Part shown: positions 1 to 12,467 of the stretch, in pieces | How positions within the stretch are numbered: position 1 is the stretch's first letter | Layout of the letters: each line of letters opens with the position of its first letter | Source of the DNA: Apostichopus japonicus | Taxonomy: Eukaryota > Echinodermata > Holothuroidea > Aspidochirotida > Stichopodidae | Assembly (NCBI RefSeq): GCF_037975245.1 | Contig: NC_092576.1 | Coordinates: forward strand, 41,129,611-41,193,610 | Reading direction: 5' to 3' | Length of the DNA: 64,000 nucleotides | Program-made: the position numbers and the translations under genes | The notes under the pieces: generated by a model | What the model saw: the letters and a program-made list of their open reading frames with translations, nothing else | What the model was told of the DNA's origin: nothing | The model's database searches: none

Positions 1-3000
1 ATGACTTGAATGCCTAGCGTAATGAAATTATTTCAAATTATTTATAATCACAATCACTTGCAGCTCTCACTCAATTTGGAAAAGGAGGAGAATATCATAT
101 ATTAAAGTCAAACACAAACTTTTAAACTTCACTATGAATAAGAATGCTATAAAATCAACATATGCAAGATATAGAGTTATATTACATAAATGTAGTTAAA
201 ATGATCGAATTATTGCAACATTTCTATTTAGGCCCCTTATCAAAACAACATTCTGAAGGATAGAGGAAACTCTTTCCGAATCCCTCCCTAGAACGCATGT
301 ACGCAAAACTTCTCTCCCCCCCCACACTAGAATATGAAATCGATACAAATGTAAAGCAGGCACGTAACCACGGAGGAGGTGTAGCAAACCCCTTGCCATT
401 AGCATAATAGAATATTACAAACATTTAAAATGTGCAGTATATACGTATGTCACATTTACACGCGGTGCAACCTATGCAGTTGAAAATTCAAATTAACGTT
501 GCAAAATATAGCACTGTTTTGCATCGAAGCACCATGCAGTTTTACACAATTCCTTAAACCAACACTATGTATGACATAAAATGTTAGCTTCCACTACAAG
601 AAAAGGTAGTTACGCCACTAGGGTATAGATCCAAATATCGTTTCATCAAAAGTCATCAATAACGGCGTTAACTAAATATTAATCTTTGGCACTTAATATT
701 TTATTTACAGAGAATAACTAAATTAGAAAACAAAATTTGCTTTATTAATTGTTTTACACTGTAAGAAGACATAGAAGCACGCTAGGGTAATGTGATAGTA
801 ACCGTACCATATATATGCTAGGTGAAGCCATATGTGGAATATATATGTAAACTGATTTGTTATCATTATTTGTTTTAAATTCCAAAAAGGGACGCACTGG
901 GAGATGAAATGACCTGAGCGGCTTGGCCGTGTAGAGGACCGGGGACGCGACCCCTAGTAAAAAAGGCCCTGGTATATACTTTTCTTCACAGTACCTCAAT
1001 ATGTTTAGTTAAAACATTTAGGCACTGCTATAGGGACTCACCATGAAACTGATAGGCCTACGTAAAAGACATAGACGTAATGAATATATTCAAGAACCGC
1101 AGTTTCAAATTAGACTGCTACAATGTCTACTCAGGTTAAATCTTAGGAGTTCTCTGTGTTTACTGTTGTTCTAACAAATCTAATTCAACCCAAACCAAAA
1201 GCACGAATATCGCATCCATCATTGTGCATATAGGTATCACACCACAATTCTTACTCTATAGAGTAATGCACTTCCGCCTGAGAGGTTAACCTGTCGGAAA
1301 ATAACTAGAACAATAAAGTGACCTACTGTTTTAGTTTGTTTGGCATTTTTTGAGTCATCACCATTCTTAATGATGTTTGGATGTTAAAGAAGATGAAATA
1401 AACTTCTGTTGGTCTAAAACTCTGGAGGATTGAAGGTGATTTAGGGTATTTTAGAAAATATTGGGTGAAACAAGAATATTCCGCAGCAACAGTTGGTAGT
1501 TGGTAGCTGATAGTTGAATGTGATGTGATAGCCACAACCATCAGCTATCCTATGGTGGATAGGACATGTCAGTTGAAAAATCCATCTATGCGCCTTGGAA
1601 AGTGACTAGTTTAGTGTGTAAGTCAATAGGAGCAATTGAGGGTGGTTGACACCTACACGTGATGAGCGGTTACCCTGTGTTCCTTTTGAACGTTATTCCT
1701 ACAATAAGTGCCTATGATCTTTGGTTGCCCACTACCGACTAATTACATTAGAAGTAATGAAATGAACATTTCGGTGAAGCTAACTGAAATAGTATATACT
1801 GCCCAGGCGTTCACATTATCATAGGCCTACTTGTATTTAGGAGGTTGAAATCTCAGGGAAAACTACCCTGCCCCCCCCCCCGCAGGCTACGGCCCTGGCC
1901 TTAAAATAAAGCCATTATAAGTAGAGAAAGCTATTATGTTTAAAACGCTTCCGGGAACAAAATTGTGAAAATCAAAGTATGAAATGGAAATGCAAAGAGA
2001 ATACTCACCATGGCCCTGTCAAAATTTGAACAGCTACCAACTCCATCCCTGACAACTGCTTCTGTGCATAAACCATGTTCAAGAAAACAGTAAAGTAACC
2101 CACCCTCCTAGCTGGTCGACGTATTTATTTTTCAAATGAGAAATCTTCATCAGGGTATTTTGTAATTACATTCCACTGAGTGCGTGGTGTTGTGGAAATC
2201 CATGATATTGTGTTCAATTTGTATATGCATTAGGTGCATTAAAATTTAGACTGATATCGATGATTTGTTATGCTTTTCTTCTACACCAGACTACTATGTT
2301 TAATTCGTCTAGGCCTAACAAATGACTCCTTAAAAATACATATGCAACACTATACGCATCGACAAACTACAGTGATATATATACATTACCATTTTGTATG
2401 GCCTTTAAGTTAGAAATATTTCAGCCAGGTGATGTATATTTGCAAATAGCTATAATTCAGTTGTTCTACGCATGGTTGCCGTTTCTTGTCACAACTCAAA
2501 TTAAAAATATTTGCAAAATAGAGGAGGGCAAAATGTTTTGCAGGGGTGGGGAGGCAGGTATGGGAACGGCCTCTCCAAGCCCCTAGCCTAGCTACGTGCC
2601 TGGGTGCTTCCATATAGGCGGAGACATTTCTTCAATGCATTAAGCATGATCAGAATACCGTGAAGTTAGACAGACACAGGATAGACACAGATACCATAAC
2701 GAATAAAGGTTGAGGCTGTCATTGTAATTACAAGTGAAAAACGACTTACGGGTGTGGATATCTCTTCAAAAGTGGAGGACCAGGAGGGTAAAAGTGGGGC
2801 GGTCGGTGGTAATTTACTGTGTGAAGTCAATGGTCTTATTTTCAAAAAAGTTAATGACCGGCGCTTCGAACTTTTATCGGACAAGGCAATTGAAAACAAT
2901 TAAATGCCAAATTCCGCGTATTAGGGTGATAACGGTCAAACTAGCAACCATGTTACTACGTCCAGTTTTATAACAGCTTCATCGATTACAATTACACATA

Positions 3001-5157
3001 AACACGCAATCATGTATTGCACGGAATACAAATGTGCGTGATATAAGTGTTACAGTGTTCAGAGGTGCTTCGATCATTTGGCTGAATTGAGTATATAAGC
3101 ATAATTTGTTCCGGAAATCTTCATCGGGTACACAGCGTTAGAATGAAAAAGCATGTAGTGATGAAAATACAAATTTATGATTCAAAGAGATCAAAAGGAG
3201 GATTTTTCCTGAATGGGTGAGTTCCAAATTATTGGGGGAAGGGGGTGCTGGGGAGGTTGCTTTCATAGGGCTAATTATATATACCTGATTTATAGTATAA
3301 ACATGCCTCAAAATGGGCCATTTGGCGTGTATTTTTTTCCTGGAGAAACCCTAAACAACTAACAAGGAGTCGACTAAATGAACACACTTTCCTTATTAAT
3401 CCTCAATTCGCCCCTGATCCTTTCTACCTTAATCAATCATTGCCCAACACTAATTTCGAAATCATGTTCAACGGTACTGAACTATTTGCACCATAACCTC
3501 CCTCTGGGGTCTCTGATTTCGTATCCCTTTCAAGTGTACATTATTACATAACCTTACATTATTTCACACTACATTAACTACATTATTTCAATCTACCTTA
3601 ACTTCATATTTGGTTAACGATCATTATCAAGCTCTTAATGATCATGACTTAGAGTACCTACGCCTATATGTGCACTTTCCTGGACAAAGAAAACAGTCAA
3701 AAACATGTTTGGTTCTGCTTTCTTTTGTTCTTCCCTCATATCCCGATTGTTCATCTTTAAATGAATATCGACTACGTCGACACAACCATGGAATCCTCTT
3801 AAAATACCAATTAAATAAATAGATATGTAGACAAGAATGTTTGTACAAAATTGATATTACATATTTATCGCAGTCTTGTCTACGTTTATCATGCATTTCG
3901 CTGTAAACACAAACTGTCCACTCTGTCATTGATAACAAAGAAAACAAAATAAGTGCACATGCAGAAAAAACAATGCCTGCGACATTTCCCTGCCGGTGAC
4001 TGCATTAATATGATCACTGCTGACAGTTTCACATTTCCAATATATGAGCGATTGTGAATTTAACTTATGAATTTCACGAAGATGATTTTCTCAAGGATTA
4101 CTCAAGTTTACCAGAGATTGTTGTGTAACAGCGATATGTTAGCAGTGCCAAGCGAGCCGTGGTACCTCATCTCCACATGATCTCAATTCATCCAGTAGGC
4201 TTTTCGCAAGCACAGTGACACAAGTGACGCCCTTCCATTTGCTTAACAGGCAGAAAACAGTCTCTTATCTGTCAAGAAACACAAACCCCGATCACAGTTA
4301 TTTAGCTTAATTTGCCTATTAATTTGCCAATAATAATGATTCATTTCGTGTTTTCGTTAGTTTTGGTATTCTGATTTCAAAATCGTAGTCTTTTTCAGAT
4401 TAGACGTTTTACCTGCAATTAGACGAAATGTAGTTTTGTCAACTTATTTCATGTAAGCTACTTAGTCAATATAACATGGATGACGTCACAATGGTTTGGG
4501 TAGATCGATAAAGGGTAATCACTGCTACAATAGTCCAACTATGACCCCCCCCCCCTTCCCATGTATCTTAAAACATGAAACAACATGCTAGCGTAATTCA
4601 TCTGATTAATTAATTAACACAAAAGTAATAATAAGAGAGCATTTGGTTTTGCAGATATTGACAAGTTCTGCACCGTGTAATAGTTATTAAGTATAACAAA
4701 AACTGAGCTTAGTTTATACTATCTTATTTGACCATCAAACAAACATTAGAATTCCTTGTAATGAACTCCTGATGCTGACATAAATTATTGATGCAGTGTT
4801 TTGTCATCCAGGATTGTAAATATGACGTCATTGGAGTATGGCATGGGGAACCATCGATATTAACTGAGACGGCTGGATAGTTAATATATATTATGTACTC
4901 ATTGTGTCGTGTAGGTCTTATTGGTTATATTGATAGCTGGCAGTGTATTTTAAAAACCGGATACAATACAGCTTAGCTGCTTTAGGTACTGCTATTTTAT
5001 TCGCTTGTTAAGTCATGAGGTAAATTAAGTGCAATTTATGATACTCCTTTTTATAAATGTTATATAGGTCAATTGGTACTTGTCTTGTGGTAAAAATTTA
5101 ATAATATTTAAACTTTGTTGTTGAACTGTAAACTTAAATAATATTATAATTTTTGTT
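1..5157. other. Gene-poor flank, no supported gene
   Basis: I see no coding exon here. Open frames are short and lack codon or splice support. The stretch holds homopolymer runs (C-run near 1873, C-run near 4545) and low-copy repeat-like text around 900-960 and 2540-2600. A NACHT exon would be expected about 1.4 kb upstream of the NLR exon at 5298, by comparison with copy B, but none is visible. Confidence 0.6.
2130..2153 (-). other. Hammerhead-ribozyme-core-like motif
   Basis: On the minus strand the order is CTGATGA, a weak 4-bp hairpin (AGAT/ATTT), then GAAA. That is the arrangement of the conserved core around stem II of a hammerhead ribozyme. Stems I and III are not convincing. Such cores are known at the ends of Penelope-like and related retroelements, so this may be a relic of one. 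It could equally be chance in AT-rich DNA. Confidence 0.25.
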
Positions 5158-5810
5158 TATACCGGTTACTCCATCAGATCGCTATCACTCAGTTTTCGAA
5201 GCTAAACCTTCGCATTCACATTCACCCTTTGACTCTCTATATCCGTTTTATTCAATGAATATATAATAATGGCATCATTAATATTTCATTTCATCAGATT
5301 CCTATATTTACCTTAACCCTACACAAGTCATTTAGTCACGTTGATGAAGGTGACGTCATCCTAAGATCAGGTCTACGACTACCAGGATTGTCATCAGTTG
5401 ATATAATGTGCATAGAAACAAAGAGCGGCAGAGAAATGACACAAAGGGAGATTGTTGATATAATGATGTATGTACAACAGTCACATAGACTAGAAAGTCT
5501 GACGTAAGTATATGACCATATTTAAACAACGTTCACAATAACAAGAGACCAATTCAATACTCGAACTTTCTTTGTCATATATCAATAAGGTACGGATATA
5601 TGCAGTGAAACCGTACCTTCAGCTTCAAAGTCCGTAGTTAGGTAACGCGACTGGAATAAAATTCATATTAACCATATTATTTACTTACAAATGTTTGTTT
5701 ACACTTTTCCTCTAACGAATTAAGTTGCTAATATCGAAAGTGTAAAATAAAAATATATTCAACATTTGCGACTTTCTTTTTCCTTATTACTACTGAGACC
5801 TAACATGTAA
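5158..5810 (+). repeat. Segmental duplication block 1, copy A
   Basis: This block aligns by eye with about 40500-41318, including intron sequence before and after the shared 206-nt exon. Shared landmarks are the text starting TATACCGGTTACT, the exon, and the intron text ATTCAATACTCGAAC. Homology in introns shows a DNA-level duplication rather than mere protein similarity. Confidence 0.8.
5298..5503 (+). CDS. NLR gene copy A, exon just after the (missing) NACHT exon
   Basis: This 206-nt exon is bounded by a CATCAG acceptor and a GTAAGT donor and is open in one frame: phase 0 in, phase 2 out. It encodes about 68 residues containing DEGDVILRSGLRLPGLSSVD and VDIMMYVQQSHRLESL, a leucine-patterned segment of the kind that follows the NACHT module in echinoderm NLR proteins. 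Copy B carries the same-length exon (40654-40859) directly downstream of a NACHT exon, in matching phase, and that places this exon in the NLR family. No NACHT exon precedes it here, so the locus may be a fragment, a NACHT-less paralogue, or an incomplete model. Confidence 0.7.
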
Positions 5811-6306
5811 GCCTTTAATGTGGTTTACTATTATGTGAGTATAAATTAGTAAATAACAGAGAAGAGCAAACTGAACGCAGGAAGTTGATTTAAGTATATT
5901 GAGTATTAATCATCTCAAGTTACAATTCAGAGAAGGAAAGTCAAGAAAAATAACTAAGGTGAAGGAACGGTAAGAAGAAAATGACAATAATCAGGGTTCG
6001 TTTTAAAATGTGGGAGTTATTACAACCACAAATATATTCCTCTCTCATTGATAAATACACGTTGTTACACTTGTAAACTTTCATAATGCGATCAGAATAT
6101 AAATTACAAAATACTTTTTTAGGTAATGTCGATATGAACTGTATTGTCAGAAGTGCAGGACGATTATTTTTACCTAGCGTTTACGTATGTATCTATTCCC
6201 GAGGGACATAAAGCTAATCTACATATTCGTATAAAACAAGTTAGTTTGTGTATCATATTGATAGTATACTACTTTAATATATGTGTCAAAGTAAGTTGGC
6301 CTTACG

Positions 6307-6333
6307 TTTCGATCCTAGCAGGATCTTCTTCAG
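6307..6333 (-). other. Hammerhead-core-like motif with perfect stem II
   Basis: Read on the minus strand: CTGAAGA, then a perfect 5-bp hairpin GATCC-TGCTA-GGATC, then GAAAC, followed by GTAAG...CTTAC, which could form a stem III. This is the hammerhead core layout with one substitution in the catalytic CUGAUGA box, so it is probably inactive. Similar motifs mark Penelope-like elements. The identification rests on motif order only. Confidence 0.4.
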
Positions 6334-6583
6334 AGGCTCAAAAAATGAAATTAATATATCATTCCATTCAGTAATAATGTTTTTGTCAATTAGTAACCAA
6401 AAGGGACAAATATCAATCGAAAGTGCTTGTAATTGTTAGATGGTACCGGATATACAACCGGAAGCCCGTTTTATGAGAAATAAAATAGGAGTGAATATTT
6501 TGTTATGTCCTCATCCCATTCCTATCCTCCCTTCCACCACCCACCCTCCCCCCCCCTACGAAAAAAAAATGTCATTGCAATGC

Positions 6584-6594
6584 AGGAATCGAAC
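6584..6594 (-). promoter_or_regulatory. Pol III B-box-like site of a tRNA-derived SINE
   Basis: The minus strand reads GGTTCGATTCC, a perfect match to the tRNA B-box consensus GGTTCGANTCC. No matching A-box or cloverleaf was found, so this is a tRNA-like remnant and not a tRNA gene. Confidence 0.4.
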
Positions 6595-7165
6595 CATTAA
6601 ATTCCTTTACTAATAAATAATAACAATATACATACACAGTTTGGCTCACAATAATACACTTATTTGGACAAATATATCTTCAATAGTTTATGATATCTCA
6701 AATAGTTGACGTTTTCGTTAAAGTGGCATCACTAAGTACATTCAATGTTTAACACAAATATGTTTCAGAGGTGTGTTTGCTTACCTTAGTGCGGTAGATT
6801 ATATAAATCTACGTAATACTGTAATATGTACATGTGGTAACAACTGAAGAAAACTTAGACATGCGATGGGGTTCGGCTTCCGACTTTGAACACTACTTAT
6901 TTTCTTAACTTAAAAGAACGTACTACTCTAGAATAATATTTTAGTAAATATTTTTTTTAATATTTTGTGGCGGAAACATCTTTTCAAATGTTTTGCTTGG
7001 GCTCGTGTACATGTGTGAGGGTGGGGGTTACAAAATGTGATGTAATATAGATGAAAGTATTTTTCGTAGTCAGACTATGAATTTTCCCATTGTCTTATTT
7101 TCCTTTAGTTTAATGTCTTGAATTGAGCATCGTTTATTGTGATGTGTCATTTTTTGCTTTTTTAT

Positions 7166-7500
7166 AGCGTTTCTTCTTTTGTGGACGTAAATAAGGAAAC
7201 GGAAACAGCAACTTGGATTAAGTAGCTCAAAATATTACTGTATGTTAGTTAGCGTCTTTTAAGATTTGAGATAAATTAGCAGCAGGCATCTACCAAAATA
7301 TTTCATCTATTCACACAGAACGTGAATGGTATTCTTATACCTAAAAGTGTTATTTATTAAATCTACTTTGTTTAGTTACCTTCACTAATATCCTCATTTT
7401 CTTAGTACCAAAATTTAGGTCATAAGTTAATCGATATATTAATCTAGGAGAATTTATTTAACGCCATAACTTTTTCTTTAGTTTTTTCCCCCAAAAGTTC
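7166..7500 (+). repeat. Segmental duplication block 2, copy A
   Basis: Aligns with about 41319-41700: both begin TTTCTTTTGTGGACGTAAA and share GGCAGCAGGCATCTACCA-like and AACGTGAATGGTAT text. It is intronic in both NLR copies. Confidence 0.75.
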
Positions 7501-7539
7501 AGAATACCATCTTCAAGATGATAGTATCTCAACAAAGTT

Positions 7540-8108
7540 TTTTTTTTTTTTTTTTTTCCTCCATTTATTGATAACTTCAGTCAAATTAACAGACTTCATA
7601 TTTTCATACTATAGATGCTTCAGATTAAATAAACGTCATAACAAAATAACAGTTGTTCTAATAAACAGCACAATTGATCAAACGAGATTAATGGAAAAGA
7701 GAATCACATGTCCTAAAGGCTTGTTTAAGCTGCATAAAGTTAACCTTACTTTTACTAGGATATCGATGTTGTGTGTACTTTTTTACACTTATTGTAAACT
7801 TAAATTTATAGAAGAAATCCTCTACAACAGGAATACATTTATTCAATTTACATTGAAAGATGAAATGCTTCATATATAAAATAAGAAAATTGTATGGGTG
7901 AGCTACATCAACACCGAAACCAAGAAGGATATCCTTCTTGGAGAAGAAGAATTGCTTATTTAATAACATAGCCTCAACCCCTAAAATAAAGGTGGATGTC
8001 ACACTACACTCCCAGAACAGATGTTCTATACTTTCAATATGCGTATCGCAAAAGGTACAGTTTGAAGAGTCGGATTTCCCGATAGTATGAAGAAGTTTAT
8101 TGGAAGTT
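7540..8108 (-). mobile_element. 5'-truncated LINE with poly(A) and perfect 15-bp TSD
   Basis: The insertion is flanked by identical TATCTCAACAAAGTT repeats (7525-7539 and 8109-8123) and carries a poly-T run right after the left repeat, meaning a poly(A) tail on the minus strand. The minus strand is open from about 8093 to 7688. It encodes a typical C-terminal end of a non-LTR retrotransposon ORF2: a CTFC...HLFWEC zinc-finger-like motif, then a region with YMKHFIFQCKLNK, matching the conserved lysine-rich helix near LINE C termini. The reverse transcriptase is missing, so this is a dead 5'-truncated copy. The interval is absent from copy B. The unmutated TSD implies a fairly recent insertion made after the duplication. 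The clade was not determined. Confidence 0.85.
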
Positions 8109-8123
8109 TATCTCAACAAAGTT

Positions 8124-8520
8124 ACTCAAATGACACGTTTTGTAAATAAGTTACATCGCCATCACTTTGTGTTTGTTGTGAGTATATTTAATTGATTATG
8201 GTAAGAACAGAAAAGCATTCGATTTTTGTTCTCCTCAAGTTCATAAATGATGATATGGTTTAGGGATACATTTAGTATAAAGTTATTTTAAATTGTTTCA
8301 ATTTTTTCGTTCTCATATCTTTGATCTTGCTGTTTTTCTCATTATCCTTTAGTTTCAACGACTGTCTTCTACCTGCATCAATTCCAGTCGGATCTATTCC
8401 TTCGACCTGGCTTTCAAAGAATATCACAGGTATCACTCATTAAAACATTTAATTGATTGATCGATCGGCTTAAGTAAAACTGTCATAGATCAATCACAAC
8501 GATCCTGATTACAGGAGTTC
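8124..8520 (+). repeat. Segmental duplication block 3, copy A
   Basis: Aligns with about 41700-42015, including the small exon at 8353-8429 and its flanks (shared text AGGGATACAT, TTCTCATATC, CGATTGATCG-like). After this block copy B jumps to sequence equivalent to 22838 here. Confidence 0.7.
8353..8429 (+). CDS. NLR gene copy A, second exon
   Basis: This 77-nt exon sits between a CTTTAG acceptor and a GT donor, phase 2 in and phase 1 out, fitting the exon at 5298-5503. It encodes NDCLLPASIPVGSIPSTWLS and a few more residues, continuing the leucine-patterned segment of the previous exon. The copy B counterpart (41862-41928) has lost the acceptor. Confidence 0.6.
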
Positions 8521-9044
8521 AACAATTTTATTTTGATCTTGTCGTTGTTATTTGTTTCCAGTATTGGCTTTATGAGATGAACATAATTAAATGTTGGCCG
8601 TCGGTCAGTTATAAAACAATGTAAATAATGAACGATTGTAAAGATGAAATAAAAATTAATTCGTGGTAAATTGTAGAGTTGAACTTCCAAAGTACATGCA
8701 TACATCGATATTATAGACTATTTATTGTATTTTGCCTCAGATAGATATATCTGTCATTGACAAGTAGGTTGACTCAGATCTGCGGCATAAGTTAGATATA
8801 TTGATATATCGGAATACTGAACCCGGTACAGATATATCGTTTAGTTATACATTCACCGGAGATGTTCGCTTGGTCGTATCATCGTTGTTATCATCAAGGA
8901 ACCAGGATTGTGTGTGATTACAGTGGTCATTGTTTCAATGGATAATGGCTATATTCTGTAGTATTTGCCCAAGTAATTTGAGGCAGGCGTGTCGGAAGCT
9001 TTCGTTAGTAATATACATATATAATATAGTAATATATATATAAT

Positions 9045-9165
9045 TGAAAATGTAGTCAGTTGGAACATCCAGAAAAACTTTCAGCCTCCACCGGGATTCG
9101 AACCCGAGCCTCCCGCTTTATATGCGGACACCCTGACCACTAGGATGTACGCTGATTGTATGTAT
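9045..9165 (-). repeat. tRNA-derived SINE, minus-strand copy
   Basis: The minus strand shows an A-box-like TAGTGGTCAGG (9132-9142), an anticodon-arm-like hairpin (TCCGC...GCGGG with a 7-nt loop), a T-arm with B-box GGTTCGAATCC (9094-9104), then a non-tRNA tail GGTGGAGGCTGAAAG. The acceptor ends do not pair, so this is a SINE head and not a functional tRNA. A related copy lies in the opposite orientation at about 9930. Confidence 0.65.
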
Positions 9166-9272
9166 AGAGGTTCGAAGCGGTACGGAAGGTCGTAATTCCA
9201 CTGTAGGCGTTTGTTACCTGTATCGAACAATACTAGTTTGATTTTGGTGGCATATTTGCCTTACTCTGGATC

Positions 9273-9693
9273 AGGGTTTCCCTAACTTTATCGGCCCACA
9301 AACCCCATGTGGATGTCAGAGTTGTCCACAAACCCACAACTTTCGAGACACGATCTGAGTCATTATTATACTATATTACACATAACAGTCCTGGGAAAAG
9401 ATCAAGTTCATAGTGTAATATTGTAATGAAAAGAACAAGGATAAACAAATATTAAAACCTTACATATTTAAGATCAGATCACGAATTGTATCACGCATCG
9501 ATCACCCATCACGCACGATAAGACGAATGCTCTTGTTTTTCGTTAGGTACGACTTTTGTACATTACTAAATTATATGATATATCAGATTTTAGTTCGACA
9601 AAAAGTATACTCTTGTTTTGACTTTCAGAAACGTCCCATGTACCCACTAGTATGGACCCTTGGGTTTCATGCACCCCAGTTAGGGAACCCCTG
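9273..9693. mobile_element. hAT-like MITE, 421 bp
   Basis: The ends are imperfect terminal inverted repeats: CAGGGTTTCCCTAAC at the left and GTTAGGGAACCCCTG at the right. The CAGGGGTTCCC-type end is typical of non-autonomous hAT elements. The 8-bp flanks (CTCTGGAT, CTTTAGTG) match only partly, although the left one fits the nTCTAGAn hAT preference. There is no transposase. Confidence 0.55.
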
Positions 9694-9780
9694 CTTTAGT
9701 GATCAAACATGATTCTAACCAACTCGAAATCATTCGTGATTTTTCAACTCGGACATCGAAAGAGATACTTTGAAAAGACA

Positions 9781-9915
<135 letters not shown>

Positions 9916-9924
9916 TGGTATTTT

Positions 9925-10015
9925 TGTTCAGCAACTGCAGCGGGAGGCCCGTGGTTCGAATCCCGGTGGAGGCTGACAGTTTTTTCACTGTTCTTGATTT
10001 TCCAACTCATTACGA
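9925..10015 (+). repeat. tRNA-derived SINE, plus-strand copy, head truncated
   Basis: B-box GGTTCGAATCC at 9953-9963 is followed by CCGGTGGAGGCTGACAG, then a tail with TTCCAACT...TTTTCATTTA, shared with the minus-strand copy at 9045-9165. The 5' part runs into the TA microsatellite. Confidence 0.6.
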
Positions 10016-10065
10016 TTTTCATTTACATGTGTAGTTTATAACTGTGTCCATCTCCTTGTTTGTAG

Positions 10066-10169
10066 TTAAGTGGTTTCCACGACGAATTGGTCATCGCTGT
10101 TACATTCTTGATCTTCGACAGCCGACTGCAGCAACTACTGTTGATGACATTCAAATATGTGTTTGGTTG
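10066..10169 (+). CDS. NLR gene copy A, third exon
   Basis: A 104-nt candidate exon between a TTTGTAG acceptor and a GTGAGT donor. With phase 1 in it is open, encodes WFPRRIGHRCYILDLRQP among others, and leaves in phase 0, matching the neighbouring exons. A second frame is also open across the exon and looks more hydrophobic, so the reading frame rests on splice-phase agreement. No counterpart was found in copy B. Confidence 0.45.
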
Positions 10170-12467
10170 GTGAGTATCGTTACAATCTTCTTCAATGACT
10201 GGTTCCTTCCCGCTAGGTAGCTGCATAATACAATCCAGAAGCTAACATATAACAAATATGGTGGCACTGTAACAAAATTATAAATTGTGTGTAGCTACAA
10301 TTTTTCACTGGTTGAAACCCAATTGCCTTTTCTTTAGGATGGAAATACTGATTCTGATACAGGGCAACGAAAAGAAAAAATCATTTGTGTAAAAAGTGAA
10401 CAAATCAAAAAGAACATAAAACGGGGCGGAAAATTGCGTAATAAATGATCTAGAATCTAATGAATATCGTTGTTTTCATCCTCACGGTTTGAGATGAGTT
10501 CATTTCTTATATCCTTTTTAGCAGTAATAAACCGTCGTTAATGGTGTTACCAAACTAGTAAATATGACTCAGACTCAGTTTACAATGGCAGCGGCTGAAT
10601 AATTAAATGGAACCTACATTAATTATTTGTATATTTGGAATTTAATATACATTCTATACTGGTATCCCGATTGCCGTTTGTTTGTTGAGCATGGAGTTAA
10701 ACAGCTTGGTAGAACGAAAGACCTCTGTTACAACATAGCCTTAAATCTGTTATATATAGAAAAAATACCAAATGATACCCGAAATAGGTATATTTAATTT
10801 GTTGGAATTCTAGGTAAATTCTAAAGTCACATAAATCCTCTTAACTCCTTAATCCCCAATTGTGATCATATAATTGTCTCCTGGGGGAAATATATTTACA
10901 CATTGTAATTACTTGAAATCTGTTCATTTTTGTCAATAGGGACCCAAGTATTGACAGATAGGTAATGAAATGAGGTTTTAATTTTTATATATTTTTTTTA
11001 TAATTAAGCTAATTAGATATGTAAATATGCAAATGAGGTTATGATACAAACACTGTACTTTTTTTGCCCATTTGAAATTATTTTGATGAAATCTGCTGGA
11101 CTTTTGATAGTTTGATGAGTTCAAGACATGTTATTTCATAAGTAAAATTTAATTTGATGTTTGAATGTGAGGAATATGACTGATTTTCCCCCCACCAAAC
11201 AAACAAATGTATTCTGTAATACAATGGTAGCGACGCGTAACGGTAAGGATATATATACCAATTGCATACACAATACATTGTACATACAGTGTGCAACTGT
11301 GCGGCTTACCATATCAGAATTTCAGAATTTCATCGTCAGAATCTTCTTCTCCAACGGCTGGATGGTCAAATTGCCCATAAAAAGAAGGTCTAACTCCTTT
11401 TAGAAGTATTTAGCCATGATAATATGTGCTAAATAGTTACCGTTTCAATTACGTGAGTGATTGCATTGACCCTAACTACGCGAAGCATATCAACTGTGGT
11501 TGACCGAAATTCTATACCGTAGAAATGCTCGAGTTGAATTGCTAGAGATTTCTCACAAAGTGGAGGCGCTATTGTTAAATTGTTTCTATATAGCCCAGCG
11601 TTTCACTGTGGCGCTTCTGGAGAGCTAAAAATCTACTATGTAGGGTGAGGCATTCTGGAGAAATACTGTTTGAAAAAGGTTCGTGTTTTGGCCCTAATCT
11701 AGACCGAAAAACGTATTTTTTGACATATTTTCTCCAAATGTAGAGCCATCTCTCTACATATGCCTGTGAGGCTCCTGATTTGATTCCTTGTATGTCTTAG
11801 CTAGTTGTATGAGATAGGGTCAGTTGACTTGACATTTTTCACTGTTCTCAACATTTTTTGAAAAAAAGGTCAAAACGACCGGTTTATTTAATGTAAACAA
11901 ATCTTTGAAGACAAAAAAAAAAAGACCATGTGACCCCCTCGGAAAAATTTTGTTTATTGATGCAGGCTGTCTTATGTGCAAAATAAAGCTATGGGAAGCT
12001 CTCTAGTGTATTTCTATCTCGAGAAATGACTTTCTAAAAACAAGGTTTTTCAATGGTCCACAGTTGGACCAACTGATGCCAAGGAGACTTATCATAATAA
12101 TTTTTTTAACAATTAACAGTATACTATATATATTACAAGGTAAATATTGCGGAGAGGATCTAGTTCGTTTTTGCAGAATCAAATAACTGCATTACAATAA
12201 ACTATAGGTGAATGTAGCTATACGACGTAACAATTTGTACTTGAACTCATTTATCTTTGACTGAGAAATACAACTTAATAAGCTATGCATTAACATGATA
12301 CAGAGCAAGCCCTACTTTAATACTTTCCGTGTGAACACAAATGTCATCTTTAAGGAATTGTTATTCATGTAATTTGGATAACTGCATTCTATAACAGATA
12401 TGGTGGCGCTGAAACACCATGCAAATAAGGAAGGTAAAACAAATGATACATTTCCATCGAATTAATG
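10170..12467. other. Intronic interval, nothing recognised
   Basis: No exon, RNA gene or clear transposon was seen. The text around 11450-12060 has a different, denser composition and may be an old repeat, but no terminal structure was found. Confidence 0.5.

Larger units (their letters stand above)
5811..7165. other. Insertion-like interval absent from copy B
   Basis: Copy B passes directly from the equivalent of about 5810 to the equivalent of 7166, so these roughly 1.35 kb were gained in A or lost in B. The interval contains a Pol III B-box-like site and a hammerhead-core-like motif on the minus strand, which suggests retroposon material. No coding capacity was recognised. Confidence 0.5.

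Noticed and set aside
3109-3128. Hammerhead-like core CCCGATGAAGATTTCC on the minus strand
   Set aside because: No GAAA after the hairpin and no loop; only the GATGAAGATTTC text is shared with 2130-2153.
7568-7879. Plus-strand 103-codon open frame
   Set aside because: Antisense shadow of the LINE ORF2 tail that is readable on the minus strand.
9045-9165. A functional tRNA gene
   Set aside because: A- and B-boxes and an anticodon-like arm exist, but the acceptor strands do not pair and a SINE tail follows.
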